Shown: in pieces, positions 26,659 to 36,475 of the stretch
Position numbering within the stretch: position 1 is the stretch's first letter
Layout: each line of letters begins with the position of its first letter
DNA from: Herbaspirillum aquaticum
GTDB lineage: Bacteria; Pseudomonadota; Gammaproteobacteria; Burkholderiales; Burkholderiaceae_D
DNA: 64,000 nucleotides
Reading direction: 5' to 3'
Assembly (NCBI RefSeq): GCF_002213425.1
Contig: NZ_NJGV01000004.1
Span: 248,001-312,000 of the forward strand
Notes under the pieces: model-generated
What the model saw: only the letters and a program-made list of their open reading frames with translations
Databases searched by the model: none
What the model was told of the DNA's origin: nothing
Position numbers and translations under genes: made by a program

Positions 26659-28512
26659 ATGCAACAGTCCCAACGCGTGCTGGATGTCCGTCAGCTCAAT
26701 GTCCGCTTTGCCACCTCCGAACGGACGGTCGATGCGGTGCGCGACCTGTCCTTCCACGTCAACCAGGGCGAGACCCTGGCCATCGTCGGTGAATCGGGCT
26801 CGGGCAAGTCGGTGTCGTCGCTGGCCATCATGCGCCTGATCGAACACGGCGGCGGCAAGATCGCCAGCGGCAGCATGCAGTTCCTGCGCCGCAGCGGCCA
26901 GTCGCTGGACCTGGCGCAGGCCGACAACGCCACCATGCGCAGCATCCGGGGCGCGGAGATCGCCATGATCTTCCAGGAACCGATGACCTCGCTCAATCCG
27001 GTCTTCACCGTCGGCGAGCAGATTGCTGAATCGATCCGCCTGCACCAGGGGATGAGCCGTGCCGCCGCCCAGGCCGAGGCGCTGCGCATGCTGGAGATGG
27101 TGCGCATTCCTGAAGCCAGGCGCGTGCTGGGCCGTCATCCGCACCAGCTCTCCGGCGGCATGCGCCAACGCGTGATGATCGCCATGGCCTTGTCCTGCAA
27201 GCCCTCGCTGCTCATTGCCGATGAACCGACCACGGCGCTGGATGTGACCATCCAGGCCCAGATCCTGCAACTGATCCGTTCGCTGCAGCAGGAGATGCAG
27301 ATGGGTGTGATCTTCATCACCCACGACATGGGCGTGGTGGCCGAAGTGGCCGACCGCGTGGTGGTGATGTGCCGTGGCGAGAAGGTGGAAGAGAACGAGG
27401 TCAAGCCACTCTTTGCCGCTCCTGCGCATCCCTACACCCAATCCCTGCTGGCGGCCGTACCGCGCCTGGGTTCCATGCGCGGCACCGACAAGCCGCTGCG
27501 CTTTGGCATCGCGCCCCAGGCCGAGGTGCGTCCCGACCTGATCGCCAGTGAACTGCAGGCCCAGGCGGAGATTGCCGCGCAGCGCCAGCCCATCCTCAAG
27601 GTGCGCGACCTGACCACACGCTTTGACGTGAAGAGCGGCATCTTCGGCCGCGTCAAGCAGCGCGTGCATGCGGTCGAGAAGGTGAGCTTCGATCTCTATT
27701 CCGGCGAGACCCTGGCCATCGTCGGCGAATCCGGTTGCGGCAAGTCCACCACCGGGCGCTCGTTGCTGCGCCTGGTCGACATCGCCGGCGGCAAGGTCGA
27801 GTTCGGTGGCCGCGACCTGGCGCAACTGCCGCGTTCGGAACTGCGCGAGCTGCGCCGCGATATCCAGTTCATCTTCCAGGATCCTTTCGCTTCGCTTGAC
27901 CCGCGCATGACGGTGGGCTACTCCATCATGGAGCCGATGCTGGTGCACGGCCTGAAGGAGGGTGCGCAGGAACGCGTGGATGCGCTGCTGACCCGCGTGG
28001 GCCTGACACCTGAGCACGGCCAGCGCTATCCGCACGAATTTTCCGGTGGCCAGCGCCAGCGCATCTGCATCGCCCGCGCACTGGCGTTGAACCCCAAGAT
28101 CGTCATCGCCGATGAATCGGTATCGGCGCTGGACGTATCGATCCAAGCCCAGATCGTCAACCTGATGCTGGACCTGCAGGCCGAGCTGGGCATCTCCTTC
28201 ATCTTCATCTCGCACGACATGGCGGTGGTGGAACGCATCAGCCATCGGGTGGCGGTGATGTACCTGGGGCAGATCGTGGAGATCGGACCGCGCCGCGCCA
28301 TCTTCGAAAATCCCCAGCACCCTTACACGCGCAAGCTGATGGCGGCCGTGCCGGTGGCCGATCCGACCCTGCGCCAGCCGGGCAAGAAACTGATGACCGA
28401 TGAAATTCCCAGCCCGATCCGGCTGGTGGGCGATGAGCCCAAGGTGGAGCCGCTGCGGGAAGTGGCTCCGGGGCACTTCGTGGCCCAGCACCGTATTGCC
28501 GGCGCTTTTTGA
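26659..28512 (+). CDS. gsiA: Peptide/glutathione ABC importer, double ATPase GsiA-like
   Basis: 617 residues, close to E. coli GsiA. Domain 1: Walker A GESGSGKS (44-51), signature LSGGMRQRV, Walker [13 protein letters not shown]. Domain 2: Walker [11 protein letters not shown], signature FSGGQRQRI, Walker [13 protein letters not shown], with Ser where Pro is usual. Each half ends with the oligopeptide-transporter C-terminal extension ([13 protein letters not shown] and [13 protein letters not shown]). AGGAGAGA precedes the ATG at 26659; the frame is open further upstream but that overlaps iaaA. It powers import through the GsiC/GsiD-like permeases. Confidence 0.95.
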   Translation: MQQSQRVLDVRQLNVRFATSERTVDAVRDLSFHVNQGETLAIVGESGSGKSVSSLAIMRLIEHGGGKIASGSMQFLRRSGQSLDLAQADNATMRSIRGAEIAMIFQEPMTSLNPVFTVGEQIAESIRLHQGMSRAAAQAEALRMLEMVRIPEARRVLGRHPHQLSGGMRQRVMIAMALSCKPSLLIADEPTTALDVTIQAQILQLIRSLQQEMQMGVIFITHDMGVVAEVADRVVVMCRGEKVEENEVKPLFAAPAHPYTQSLLAAVPRLGSMRGTDKPLRFGIAPQAEVRPDLIASELQAQAEIAAQRQPILKVRDLTTRFDVKSGIFGRVKQRVHAVEKVSFDLYSGETLAIVGESGCGKSTTGRSLLRLVDIAGGKVEFGGRDLAQLPRSELRELRRDIQFIFQDPFASLDPRMTVGYSIMEPMLVHGLKEGAQERVDALLTRVGLTPEHGQRYPHEFSGGQRQRICIARALALNPKIVIADESVSALDVSIQAQIVNLMLDLQAELGISFIFISHDMAVVERISHRVAVMYLGQIVEIGPRRAIFENPQHPYTRKLMAAVPVADPTLRQPGKKLMTDEIPSPIRLVGDEPKVEPLREVAPGHFVAQHRIAGAF

Positions 28513-28621
28513 GCGCTGGCGTGATGTTCCCTCAGTCGTATCTGTAATTTGGTAAATGCAGTCAGCGCAGTAATCTCAACCAAGCTGTAACCACTCAAGC
28601 GTCACTGATCAGGAGAGACCG

Positions 28622-30193
28622 ATGTCCGCATCCGCAAAAAACAAAGCAATGAGCGCCGCCAAATGGCTGGCCCTGGGTACCCTGGGCGCCGCCCTGCAAT
28701 TCGGCGCGGCCAATGCCTTCGCCGCCAAGACCGCTACCGTGGCCGTAGCGTCGACCTTCACCACGATGGACCCGTATGACGCCAACGATACGCTGTCGCT
28801 GTCGGTGATGAAGTCCTTCTACCAGGGCCTCTATGGCTTCGACAAGGACATGAAGCTGATCCCGGTGCTGGCCGAAGGCTACCTGGTGAGCAAGGATGGC
28901 CTGGAATACACCATCCGCCTGAAGCAAGGCGTGAAGTTCCATGACGGTACCGTCTTCAAGGCCGACGCCGTCAAGGCCGTCTTCGACCGCGTGACCAACC
29001 CGGACAACAAGTTGAAGCGCTACAACCTCTTCAACCGCATCGCCAAGACCGAAGTGCTCAACGACTACACCGTCAAGGTGGTGTTGAAGGAACCGTTCTC
29101 GGCCTTCATCAACGTGCTGGCGCACCCGTCGGCCGCGATGATCTCCCCGGCTGCGCTGAAGCAGTACGGCAACAAGGACATCGCCTTCCACCCGGTCGGT
29201 ACCGGTCCCTTCAAGTTCGTGGAATGGAAGCAGACCGACTACGTGAAGGTGGCCAAGTTCGACGGTTACTGGAAGCAGGGCTACCCCAAGGTCGACGAGA
29301 TCCTGTGGAAGCCGGTGGTGGACAACAACTCGCGCTCGGCCATGCTGCAGACCGGCGAAGCCCAGTTCACCTATCCGCTGCCCTACGAACAGGCTGACCT
29401 GCTCAAGGGCAAGGGCAACCTGGACGTGATCGCCGGTCCCTCCATCATCCAGCGCTACATGTCGATGAACGTCAAGCAGAAGCCGTTCGACAATCCGAAG
29501 GTGCGCGAAGCGATCAACTACGCCATCAACAAGGATGCCCTGGCCAAGGTTGCCTTCAATGGCTATGCCACCCCGATGGATGGCGTGCTGCCGCAAGGCG
29601 TGGACTACGCCTTCAAGACCGGTCCCTGGCCCTATGACGTGAAGAAGGCCAAGGCCCTGCTGGCCGAAGCCGGTTATCCGAACGGCTTCGAAACCGAACT
29701 GTGGTCGGCCTACACCCACACCACCGCCATGAAGGTGATCCAGTTCCTGCAGCAGCAGCTGGCGCAAGTGGGCATCAAGACCAAGATCCAGGCCCTGGAA
29801 GCCGGCCAGCGCGTGGAGCGTGTGGAAAGCTGGCAGGATCCGGCCACCGCGCCGATCCGCCTGTTCTACGTCGGCTGGTCGTCCTCGACCGGTGAAGCCG
29901 ACTGGGGCCTGCGTCCGCTGCTGGCATCGGAATCCTTCCCGCCGCGCCTGTTCAACACCGCTTACTACAAGAGCGACAAGGTCGATGCGGACATCGCCAA
30001 GGCCCTGACCGTCTCCGACCGCAAGGAAAAGGAAGCGCTGTACAAGGACGCCCAGCAGGAAGTCTGGAAGGACGCACCGTGGGCCTTCCTGGTCACCGAA
30101 AAGCTGCTGTATGCCCGCGCCAAGAACCTCAAGGGCATCTACATCATGCCGGACCAGGCTTACGAATTTGAGAACATCGAGTTCACCAAGTAA
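28622..30193 (+). CDS. gsiB: Periplasmic peptide-binding protein, GsiB-like (SBP_bac_5)
   Basis: 523 residues with a signal peptide (basic start, hydrophobic core, cleavage near NAFA at residue 34). Family motifs: [58 protein letters not shown] and [12 protein letters not shown]. It captures peptides or glutathione in the periplasm and delivers them to the permeases. AGGAGAG lies five bases before the ATG. Followed by a 261-base gap with hairpins before the permease genes, which may lower permease expression relative to the binding protein. Confidence 0.94.
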   Translation: MSASAKNKAMSAAKWLALGTLGAALQFGAANAFAAKTATVAVASTFTTMDPYDANDTLSLSVMKSFYQGLYGFDKDMKLIPVLAEGYLVSKDGLEYTIRLKQGVKFHDGTVFKADAVKAVFDRVTNPDNKLKRYNLFNRIAKTEVLNDYTVKVVLKEPFSAFINVLAHPSAAMISPAALKQYGNKDIAFHPVGTGPFKFVEWKQTDYVKVAKFDGYWKQGYPKVDEILWKPVVDNNSRSAMLQTGEAQFTYPLPYEQADLLKGKGNLDVIAGPSIIQRYMSMNVKQKPFDNPKVREAINYAINKDALAKVAFNGYATPMDGVLPQGVDYAFKTGPWPYDVKKAKALLAEAGYPNGFETELWSAYTHTTAMKVIQFLQQQLAQVGIKTKIQALEAGQRVERVESWQDPATAPIRLFYVGWSSSTGEADWGLRPLLASESFPPRLFNTAYYKSDKVDADIAKALTVSDRKEKEALYKDAQQEVWKDAPWAFLVTEKLLYARAKNLKGIYIMPDQAYEFENIEFTK

Positions 30194-30208
30194 GCAGGCG
30201 CTGTGTTT

Positions 30209-30226
30209 TCGGCCCTTGCGGGCCGA
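30209..30226 (+). promoter_or_regulatory. Hairpin between binding-protein and permease genes
   Basis: TCGGCCC/GGGCCGA stem with a TTGC loop and no T-run, so not a classic terminator. A second weaker stem GTGCTG/CAGCAC lies about 30238-30279. Such structures after binding-protein genes often stabilise the upstream mRNA and reduce read-through. Confidence 0.45.
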
Positions 30227-30454
30227 TGCAAAAATGCAGTGCTGTGAGACCGCGTCATGCAGTTTTGCAGCACCGGGCAGGTTCTCTGCATCGTCGTAAC
30301 GAGCAGAAAAGAGCAGCAATGAAGCGGGGAGGGTGGCTGGCCATCCTCCCCCACAGATTCACGATGCGTTGCCATGCAAGCCGGCAGCGCAGGGAGCGAC
30401 TCCACCGCAGGGTGTGGACACACCAGCGACGGGCAGCCTTATTCAGAGAGTCCC

Positions 30455-31375
30455 ATGTTTTCCTATGTCATCAAACGCCTGTTAGGCCTCATTCCCACGC
30501 TGTTGCTGGTGGCGGTGCTGGTTTTCCTGTTCGTGCACCTGCTGCCGGGTGACCCGGCACGCCTGGCCGCTGGTCCCGAAGCCGATGAAAAGACGGTCGC
30601 CCTGGTGCGTGCCGACCTCGGCCTGGACAAGCCGCTGCCGGAGCAGTTCGTCAACTTCTTCATCAATGCCGCCCACGGCGACTTCGGCCGTTCCATCCGC
30701 AGCAAGCGCCCGGTCTCCGAAGAGATCGCCGCGCGCTTCTGGCCCACCTTGTGTTTGACCATCGTGGCGATGATCTGGGCCGTGCTGTTCGGTCTGATCA
30801 TCGGCATTTCCTCGGCCGTGTGGCGCAACAAGTGGCCGGATCGCCTGGGCATGACGCTGGCGGTCTCCGGCATTTCCTTCCCGGCGTTCTCGCTGGGCAT
30901 CCTGCTCATGCAGGTCTTCTCGGTCGAGCTGGGCTGGCTGCCCACGGTCGGTGACGAAACCTGGCGCCACTACATCCTTCCCTCACTGACGCTGGGTGCG
31001 GCAGTGGCCGCGGTGATGGCGCGCTTTACCCGTTCTTCCTTCATCGAGATCTTGCAGGAAGACTTCGTCCGTACCGCCCGTGCCAAGGGCCTGACCGAGA
31101 CCGTGGTGGTCATCAAGCACTGCCTGCGCAATGCGTTGATCCCGGTGGTGACGATGATGGGCCTGCAGTTCGGTTTCCTGCTGGGCGGCTCCATCCTGGT
31201 CGAGGTGGTGTTCAACTGGCCGGGCATGGGACGCCTGCTGGTCGATGCCGTCGAGATGCGTGACTACCCCATCATCCAGGCCGAGATCCTGCTGTTCTCG
31301 CTGGAATTCATTTTCATCAACCTGGTGGTGGACGTGCTCTATGCCGTGATCAACCCCAGCATTCGTTTCAAGTGA
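30455..31375 (+). CDS. gsiC: Peptide ABC importer permease, GsiC-like
   Basis: 306 residues, the same length as E. coli GsiC, from the ATG at 30455 ([19 protein letters not shown]). Six TM segments with the BPD_transp_1 pattern; the EAA loop reads [19 protein letters not shown]. The N-terminal LLPGDPARL segment is typical of the DppB/OppB/GsiC subfamily. Forms the membrane channel with the GsiD-like subunit, whose gene starts eight bases downstream. Confidence 0.94.
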   Translation: MFSYVIKRLLGLIPTLLLVAVLVFLFVHLLPGDPARLAAGPEADEKTVALVRADLGLDKPLPEQFVNFFINAAHGDFGRSIRSKRPVSEEIAARFWPTLCLTIVAMIWAVLFGLIIGISSAVWRNKWPDRLGMTLAVSGISFPAFSLGILLMQVFSVELGWLPTVGDETWRHYILPSLTLGAAVAAVMARFTRSSFIEILQEDFVRTARAKGLTETVVVIKHCLRNALIPVVTMMGLQFGFLLGGSILVEVVFNWPGMGRLLVDAVEMRDYPIIQAEILLFSLEFIFINLVVDVLYAVINPSIRFK

Positions 31376-31383
31376 GGGGAATC

Positions 31384-32328
31384 ATGTCGCTCTCCAATTC
31401 GCCTCTGGCCACTACCTCCGAAACCGGCGCACCGCTGCCGCCGCCCGATCCGGCCGCCGTCGCCGCTTCCGGCCAGAAGATCCGCACCCCCTGGCGCGAG
31501 TTCTGGCGCAAGTTCAAGAAGCAGCGCCTGGCCGTTTACGCGGGCGTGTTCATCCTGCTGCTGATCCTCATTGCCATCCTGGCTCCCTGGATCGTGCCCT
31601 TCGACGCCGAGAATTTCTTCGACTACGATGCCCTCAATTCGCCACCGACCTGGACCCACTGGTTCGGGGTCGATTCGCTGGGCCGCGACATCTTCAGCCG
31701 CATCCTGATGGGGGCGCGCATCTCGCTGGCCTCGGGCTTCTTCTCGGTGGCCATCGGTGCCGTGATCGGCACTGTGTTCGGCCTGCTGGCCGGCTACTAT
31801 GAAGGCTGGTGGGACCGCATCGTCATGCGCATCTGCGACGTGCTGTTCGCCTTCCCCGGCATCTTGCTGGCCATCGGCATCGTCGCCATCCTGGGCGGCG
31901 GCATGATCAACGTCATCATCTCGGTGTCGGTGTTCAGCATCCCGGCCTTTGCGCGCCTGGTGCGCGGCAATACGCTGCAGCTCAAGAACCTGACCTACAT
32001 CGAGGCCACCCGCAGCATCGGTGCGTCCGACACCACCATCATGTGGAAGCACATCTTCCCCGGTACCATCTCGGCCATCGTGGTGTATTTCACCATGCGC
32101 ATCGGTACCTCCATCATCACGGCGGCCGGCCTGTCCTTCCTCGGCCTGGGCGCGCAATCGCCCACGCCCGAGTGGGGCCTGATGCTGAACGAAGCCCGCG
32201 CCGACATGGTCACCTCGCCGCACGTGGCGCTGGTGCCCAGCATCGCGATCTTCCTGACCGTGCTGGCCTTCAACCTGCTGGGCGACGGCTTGCGCGACGC
32301 GCTCGATCCCAAGATCGACCAGCGCTGA
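31384..32328 (+). CDS. gsiD: Peptide ABC importer permease, GsiD-like
   Basis: 314 residues from ATG 31384 (GAGGGGA just upstream). N-terminal cytoplasmic tail, one TM (about 50-75), [21 protein letters not shown], then five TM segments; EAA loop [20 protein letters not shown]. The C-terminal [14 protein letters not shown] is typical of DppC/GsiD proteins. The stop TGA shares its A with the ATG of the aminopeptidase gene that follows. Confidence 0.94.
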   Translation: MSLSNSPLATTSETGAPLPPPDPAAVAASGQKIRTPWREFWRKFKKQRLAVYAGVFILLLILIAILAPWIVPFDAENFFDYDALNSPPTWTHWFGVDSLGRDIFSRILMGARISLASGFFSVAIGAVIGTVFGLLAGYYEGWWDRIVMRICDVLFAFPGILLAIGIVAILGGGMINVIISVSVFSIPAFARLVRGNTLQLKNLTYIEATRSIGASDTTIMWKHIFPGTISAIVVYFTMRIGTSIITAAGLSFLGLGAQSPTPEWGLMLNEARADMVTSPHVALVPSIAIFLTVLAFNLLGDGLRDALDPKIDQR

Positions 32329-33368
32329 TGATGAACCCGCAGGTGCCGCTGCAGGTGCCACATATCGGCCGCTTGCCCGCCGGTGCGCGCAACAGCATCA
32401 CCGATGTGGAGGGCGTGCGCGTGGGTCACTGCACCCTCGATGCCGGTGCGGTGCAGACCGGAGTGACCGTGATTGCGCCGCATGGCGGCAATCTCTTCAC
32501 CCACAAGCTGCCGGCGGCGGCGGCCGTCATCAACGGTTTCGGCAAGAGTGCGGGGCTGGTGCAGCTGGAAGAACTGGGTTTGCTGGAAACGCCCATCGCG
32601 CTTTCCAACACCTTTGCCGTGGGGGCGCTGCTCAATGCGCAAATCGCCCACACCGTGCGCGCCAATCCGGAATGCGGGCGCAGCCTGCCCACGGTCAACG
32701 GGCTGGTGCTGGAATGCAATGACGGCTATCTCAACGACCTGCAGGCCATGGCCGTGCAGCCAGCGCATTTTGAGTTGGCGATGGCGGCCTTGTCGGTCGA
32801 GGTCGCGCAAGGCGCGGTCGGGGCGGGGCGGGGCATGTCCAGCTTTGGCCTCAAGGGTGGTATCGGTACCGCTTCGCGCGTGGCCACCTTGGATTCACAG
32901 GGGCAGTCCTATACCGTCGGCGCGCTGGTGCTCTCCAACTTCGGGCGCCTGCCCGAACTGATCCTGGCAGGCGATCCGCTGGGTGCGCGATTGGCTGCCA
33001 GCGAAACACCCGATACCGCGCCCGAGAAGGGCTCCATCATCATGATCCTGGCTACCGATGCGCCGCTGGATGCGCGGCAGTTGAAGCGCCTGGCCATCCG
33101 CGCCGGGGCAGGACTGGCGCGCACCGGGTCGGCCTACGGCCATGGCAGCGGCGATATTGCGCTGGCCTTCTCGACCGCCCAGGCCATCGAGGCCGATGCC
33201 GATTGCCTGCACCTGGCGCTGCTGGCCGATCATCTGCTGGACCCGCTGTTCCATGCCGCCGCTGATTGCATCGAACAAGCCATCGTGCATGCGCTCTTTG
33301 CGGCCGAGACCTTGCGCGGGCGTGATGGCCATGTACGCCTGAGCCTGCGCGAGCGCCTGGCTTCCTGA
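32328..33368 (+). CDS. P1 (DmpA/BapA) family aminopeptidase
   Basis: 346 residues starting at the ATG coupled to the permease stop (TGATG); the next codon is also ATG. P1-family markers are NSITDVEGVRVGHCTL near the start, VNGLVLECNDGYLND, and GSIIMILATDAPLD, where the proenzyme should cleave itself between Gly235 and Ser236 to expose the serine nucleophile. Relatives are L-aminopeptidase/D-esterases (DmpA) and beta-peptidyl aminopeptidases (BapA), which release D- or beta-amino acids from short peptides. No signal peptide, so it acts on imported peptides in the cytoplasm. Confidence 0.92.
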   Translation: MMNPQVPLQVPHIGRLPAGARNSITDVEGVRVGHCTLDAGAVQTGVTVIAPHGGNLFTHKLPAAAAVINGFGKSAGLVQLEELGLLETPIALSNTFAVGALLNAQIAHTVRANPECGRSLPTVNGLVLECNDGYLNDLQAMAVQPAHFELAMAALSVEVAQGAVGAGRGMSSFGLKGGIGTASRVATLDSQGQSYTVGALVLSNFGRLPELILAGDPLGARLAASETPDTAPEKGSIIMILATDAPLDARQLKRLAIRAGAGLARTGSAYGHGSGDIALAFSTAQAIEADADCLHLALLADHLLDPLFHAAADCIEQAIVHALFAAETLRGRDGHVRLSLRERLAS

Positions 33369-33393
33369 ATTGCTTCCCCTGAAAGACCGCCTC

Positions 33394-34236
33394 ATGAACA
33401 AGCGTGCAAACATCCTGGTTTCCGTCGACATCGAAGGCGTGGCCGGGGTCTTCCACACCGAGCAGACCCGCGCCGGCAATGGCGAATATGAACGCGCCCG
33501 GCGCTGGATGACCGAAGAGGCCAATGCCGTCATCCGAGGCGCATTGGCGGCCGGCGCGACGGCCATCAAGGTCAACGATTCGCATGGCGGCTTCCGCAAC
33601 CTGCTGCCGGACCTGCTGCATCCGGATGCGCGCATGGTACTGGGCAAGCCGCGCGTGCTGGGCATGATGGGCGGCGTGGATCAGGATATCGATGCGGTCA
33701 TGCTGGTGGGTTACCACTCGCGTGCACAAGGGCGCGGCATCCTGGCGCACACCACCAACAGCTTTGCCTTCGCCCGTGTATGGCTGGGCGGGCAGGAGTT
33801 GGGCGAGGCCGGGCTGTATGGCGCACTGGCGGCCGAACATGGCGTGCCGGTGATTTTCGGCAGCGGTGACGATGCCTTCATCGAAGAGAATCAGCCCTTG
33901 TTCCCGCATGCGATCTTTGCCGAAACCAAGAAGGCCTATGGCGCCAACAGCGGCGATTCGCTCACGCCCGGGCAATCCTGCGCGCTGCTGGAAGAGCGCG
34001 CCCGCCAGGCTGTCACTGCGCTGCTGGCCAACCCGGCGGCCATGCCGGTACTGCCCTTGCGCGGCCCGCTGCGTTGTCGCCTGCAGGCGCAGACGGTGGC
34101 GCTGGCGGATCTCTTCAGCCAGTTGCCGATACTTGAGCGTACTGACAACGTCACCGTCGAATTCGATGCCCCCACGGCGGAATATGCGGTGCGGGTGCTC
34201 AACAGTTTGTCGGCGATGTCGGCCATGTTGCGGTGA
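33394..34236 (+). CDS. dppA: D-aminopeptidase, M55 (DppA) family
   Basis: 280 residues from ATG 33394. The M55 zinc site is visible: SVDIEGVAGV (Asp and Glu ligands), IKVNDSHGGFRNLLP, VGYHSRA and AHTTNSFAF. B. subtilis DppA is a self-compartmentalising D-Ala-D-Ala-type aminopeptidase of similar size, also encoded with a dipeptide importer. Last gene of the operon. With the isoaspartyl and P1 peptidases it gives the operon three hydrolases for unusual peptide bonds. Confidence 0.93.
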   Translation: MNKRANILVSVDIEGVAGVFHTEQTRAGNGEYERARRWMTEEANAVIRGALAAGATAIKVNDSHGGFRNLLPDLLHPDARMVLGKPRVLGMMGGVDQDIDAVMLVGYHSRAQGRGILAHTTNSFAFARVWLGGQELGEAGLYGALAAEHGVPVIFGSGDDAFIEENQPLFPHAIFAETKKAYGANSGDSLTPGQSCALLEERARQAVTALLANPAAMPVLPLRGPLRCRLQAQTVALADLFSQLPILERTDNVTVEFDAPTAEYAVRVLNSLSAMSAMLR

Positions 34237-34246
34237 CGGCAGGCAA

Positions 34247-34320
34247 CTCTCATTTGATGGGAGATTGACGCTCATTTGGGAAGCTTCTAAGATGAGAGTC
34301 TGCATCTGACCAAATGAGAG
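34247..34320 (+). promoter_or_regulatory. xre-res promoter with repeated operator half-sites
   Basis: TTGACG (34265-34270), a 17-base spacer and TAAGAT (34288-34293) form a good sigma70 promoter. Four half-sites surround it: CTCTCATTTG (34247-34256), CTCATTTGG (34271-34279, inside the spacer), ATGAGAG (34292-34298) and CCAAATGAGAG (34310-34320). Forward and reverse copies make two inverted pairs, a typical set-up for autorepression by the antitoxin. Confidence 0.7.
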
Positions 34321-34327
34321 GTTGAAC

Positions 34328-34795
34328 ATGGCAACACGTGCTACGGTCGAGGCCGCCGCCAGCAAGCGTTCCCCCGGATTGGGTGCCAAACCGCGCGACT
34401 TCGAACGGTTTGCCCGCATGGATCCGATCAGCCAGGGCCGCACCATCCGCGACGGTATGGACGCCATCATTGCCGAGCGCGTCGCCCGGGAGCTGTTGCA
34501 GATTCCCTTGCAGACCTTGCTGTCCGGCCTGGGGCTGCCCAGTTCCACCATCCTGCGCAAGATTTCCCGCAAGGAACGCCTTTCCGGTTCCGAGTCCGAC
34601 CGCATCGCCCGTGTGCTCTACATCCGTGAGCAGGCGGCCGATGTGTTCGAGGATGCGGACCTGGCTGCGCAGTGGATGCGTCGCGGCAATGCGGCGCTGG
34701 GGGGATTGACCCCGCTGGAAGTGCTCGATACCCAGCCGGGTTATGACCGGGTGCGCGACATCCTGGCCCGCATCGCCTTCGGGGTGGCGGCTTGA
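34328..34795 (+). CDS. Xre/MbcA/ParS-type antitoxin of the RES pair
   Basis: 155 residues from ATG 34328 (GAGAGG six bases upstream). The N-terminal half holds an HTH (RELLQIPLQTLLSGLGLPSS then KISRKERL); the C-terminal half is the toxin-binding DUF2384-type domain (VFEDADLAAQWMRRGNAALGG then PLEVLDTQPGYDRVRDILAR). It neutralises the RES toxin and should repress the operon. Its stop overlaps the toxin start. Confidence 0.93.
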   Translation: MATRATVEAAASKRSPGLGAKPRDFERFARMDPISQGRTIRDGMDAIIAERVARELLQIPLQTLLSGLGLPSSTILRKISRKERLSGSESDRIARVLYIREQAADVFEDADLAAQWMRRGNAALGGLTPLEVLDTQPGYDRVRDILARIAFGVAA

Positions 34796-35262
34796 AGGTA
34801 TACCGGCTGGCCAAGGACAAGCCGGGGCACTATGCGGCCGATGACTTGTCCGGCAATGGCGCCGCGCTCAGCGGCGGCCGCTGGAATCCGCGCGGCTTGC
34901 GCGTGCTCTACACCTGCTGCAGCGCTTCGACGGCCTTGCTGGAGTCGCTGGTGCACATGGCCGGGCTGATGCCGCGGGCCAACTACTTCCTCATCGTGCT
35001 GGAGATACCAGACACCGAAGTGCGCAAGGCCTATGTGCCTGGCTTGCCGCCGGACTGGTCCGACATCGCGCGCGACCCGGCCAGCACCGCCGCCATCGGC
35101 CAGCACTGGATTGAACAGGGCAAGCAACTGGTGATGAAGGTGCCATCGGTGGTGAGCCCGACCGATTTCAATCTCTTGCTCAATCCGCTGCATGCGCAGA
35201 TGGCCAGCGTCAAGGTGCTGGAAAAAAAGCTCTTCCGTTTCGACGCCCGGCTCTTCGGTTGA
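34792..35262 (+). CDS. RES-domain toxin (NAD+-degrading)
   Basis: 156 residues. The RES pattern is complete: Arg in MKVYRLA and GGRWNPRG, Glu in ASTALLESLVHM, Ser in VPSVVSPTDFNLL. Characterised RES toxins deplete cellular NAD+ by glycohydrolase or phosphorolysis. The start is a TTG at 34792 overlapping the antitoxin stop (TTGA), which would keep toxin translation low and coupled. No ATG candidate exists nearby. Confidence 0.92.
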   Translation: MKVYRLAKDKPGHYAADDLSGNGAALSGGRWNPRGLRVLYTCCSASTALLESLVHMAGLMPRANYFLIVLEIPDTEVRKAYVPGLPPDWSDIARDPASTAAIGQHWIEQGKQLVMKVPSVVSPTDFNLLLNPLHAQMASVKVLEKKLFRFDARLFG

Positions 35263-35277
35263 ACCCATGGCCCGCTT

Positions 35278-36171
35278 TCAGCGCGCCTTGCTCTCGATCA
35301 GCTTGACCAGCGCATGCACGGTCAGGTTGACCGGCGTTGCGATGCCATGCGCCTGTCCACGCCGCACGATGTAGCCGTTGAGGTGATCGATTTCGCTGGG
35401 CTTGCCGCGCGCCACGTCCTGCGCAGTGGAAGAGAATTGCGTGGGCATGGTCTCGATGATCTTGCGGATGGCCACATCCACATCCCCGGCCAGGGTCACG
35501 CCCTCGGCGGCGGCTACGGCCTTGCATTCGCTGACCAGGTGGCCCATCACTTCCGGCACACCCACGCCTTCGACCAGCTTGCCGTAGGGCAGCTGCGTGA
35601 TGGCAGAGAGAGCGTTGTAGGCGCAGTTGATGATGAGTTTCAACCACAGCGCGCCGCGCACGTTGTCGGAAATCTCGGTCGGCACGCCGGCCGCAATCAG
35701 CGCCTCGGCGGCTTGCTGGCTGCGTGCGGCCGGTTCGATCACCAGCTCGCCACGGCCGTGGTGCTTGACGTGTCCGGGTCCGGCCATTTCCGTGGCGACG
35801 TAGACCACGGCCGCCGAGACCGGTTGCGGGATCACCGTGCGCAGGCGCTCGGCATTGTCAGTGCCGTTCTGCAGCGTCAGCACCAGCGTATCGGGGGCAA
35901 GATGCGCACGCAGTTGCGCGCCGGCGGTTTCGGTATCGGGGGATTTGACGCAGAAGAGCACCAGGTCGGCACCTGCCACGATGGCCGGATCGGTGCTGGC
36001 CTTGACGGGGATGGTCGCATCGAAGGTTTTGGCTTCCAGCCGCAGGCCCTTGGTATTGAAGGCCTCCACGTGTTGTGGCCGGCCCACCAGGACCACCTCG
36101 TGTCCGGCCCGCGCCAGCATCCCGGCGAAATAACATCCCACGGCACCTGCGCCCATCACGGCAACTTTCAT
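35278..36171 (-). CDS. panE: 2-dehydropantoate 2-reductase (ketopantoate reductase)
   Basis: 297 residues from ATG 36171, with GGGGAGA upstream. N-terminal Rossmann motif VAVMGAGAVGCYFAGMLARAG, then CVKSPDTETAGAQL and TLQNGTDNAERL; C-terminal helical domain with the catalytic lysine region ALWLKLIINCAYNALSA and the KPSEIDHLNGYIV motif. It reduces ketopantoate to pantoate with NADPH in pantothenate/CoA synthesis; paralogues of this family also reduce other 2-keto acids, so the assignment to the main pantothenate enzyme is likely but not certain. Confidence 0.88.
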   Translation of the reverse strand: MKVAVMGAGAVGCYFAGMLARAGHEVVLVGRPQHVEAFNTKGLRLEAKTFDATIPVKASTDPAIVAGADLVLFCVKSPDTETAGAQLRAHLAPDTLVLTLQNGTDNAERLRTVIPQPVSAAVVYVATEMAGPGHVKHHGRGELVIEPAARSQQAAEALIAAGVPTEISDNVRGALWLKLIINCAYNALSAITQLPYGKLVEGVGVPEVMGHLVSECKAVAAAEGVTLAGDVDVAIRKIIETMPTQFSSTAQDVARGKPSEIDHLNGYIVRRGQAHGIATPVNLTVHALVKLIESKAR

Positions 36172-36352
36172 GTGTGTCTCCCCGCTTGGCAAATTGAAGT
36201 CAGGCGGGAAGCCTAACACAGCGTCGGCGCGCTTTCAGCGCAGGTCAGCATTGGACAGGAGAGAGCCGGCGTGCCGGGGACAGCTGAGCTTGCATCGATA
36301 AAGCTCGGGCTGACCTTCGCCTGATCAGAGCGAGGAGGCATCCGACGGCGGG

Positions 36353-36475
36353 CTATCGAGGCGCCGAAGATGGCTTGGACGGCACCGGTTTGAGTGGAGC
36401 AGGGGGGCGATTATCTTGAACGTATCGAATGGGAGGCGGCGGTGGGGGCGGTGGAATCTTTTTGGTTTCGCTCAT
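36353..36475 (-). CDS. 40-residue proline-rich small protein
   Basis: The frame starts at 36475, immediately after the TAA of the three-TM protein (TAAATG), so re-initiation is expected. It begins MSETKKI, then eight consecutive prolines, then IRYVQDN and a second proline-rich part (PPAPLKPVPSKPSSAPR). The eight-proline run would make ribosomes stall and need EF-P. Not recognised as a family. Reality is supported by the exact junction and the amino-acid bias; chance cannot be ruled out because the length is small. Confidence 0.5.
   Translation of the reverse strand: MSETKKIPPPPPPPPIRYVQDNRPPAPLKPVPSKPSSAPR

Noticed and set aside
26605-30319. Long minus-strand frames opposite gsiA and gsiB
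   Set aside because: Shadows of the real genes, which have complete ABC and SBP motifs and proper ribosome sites.
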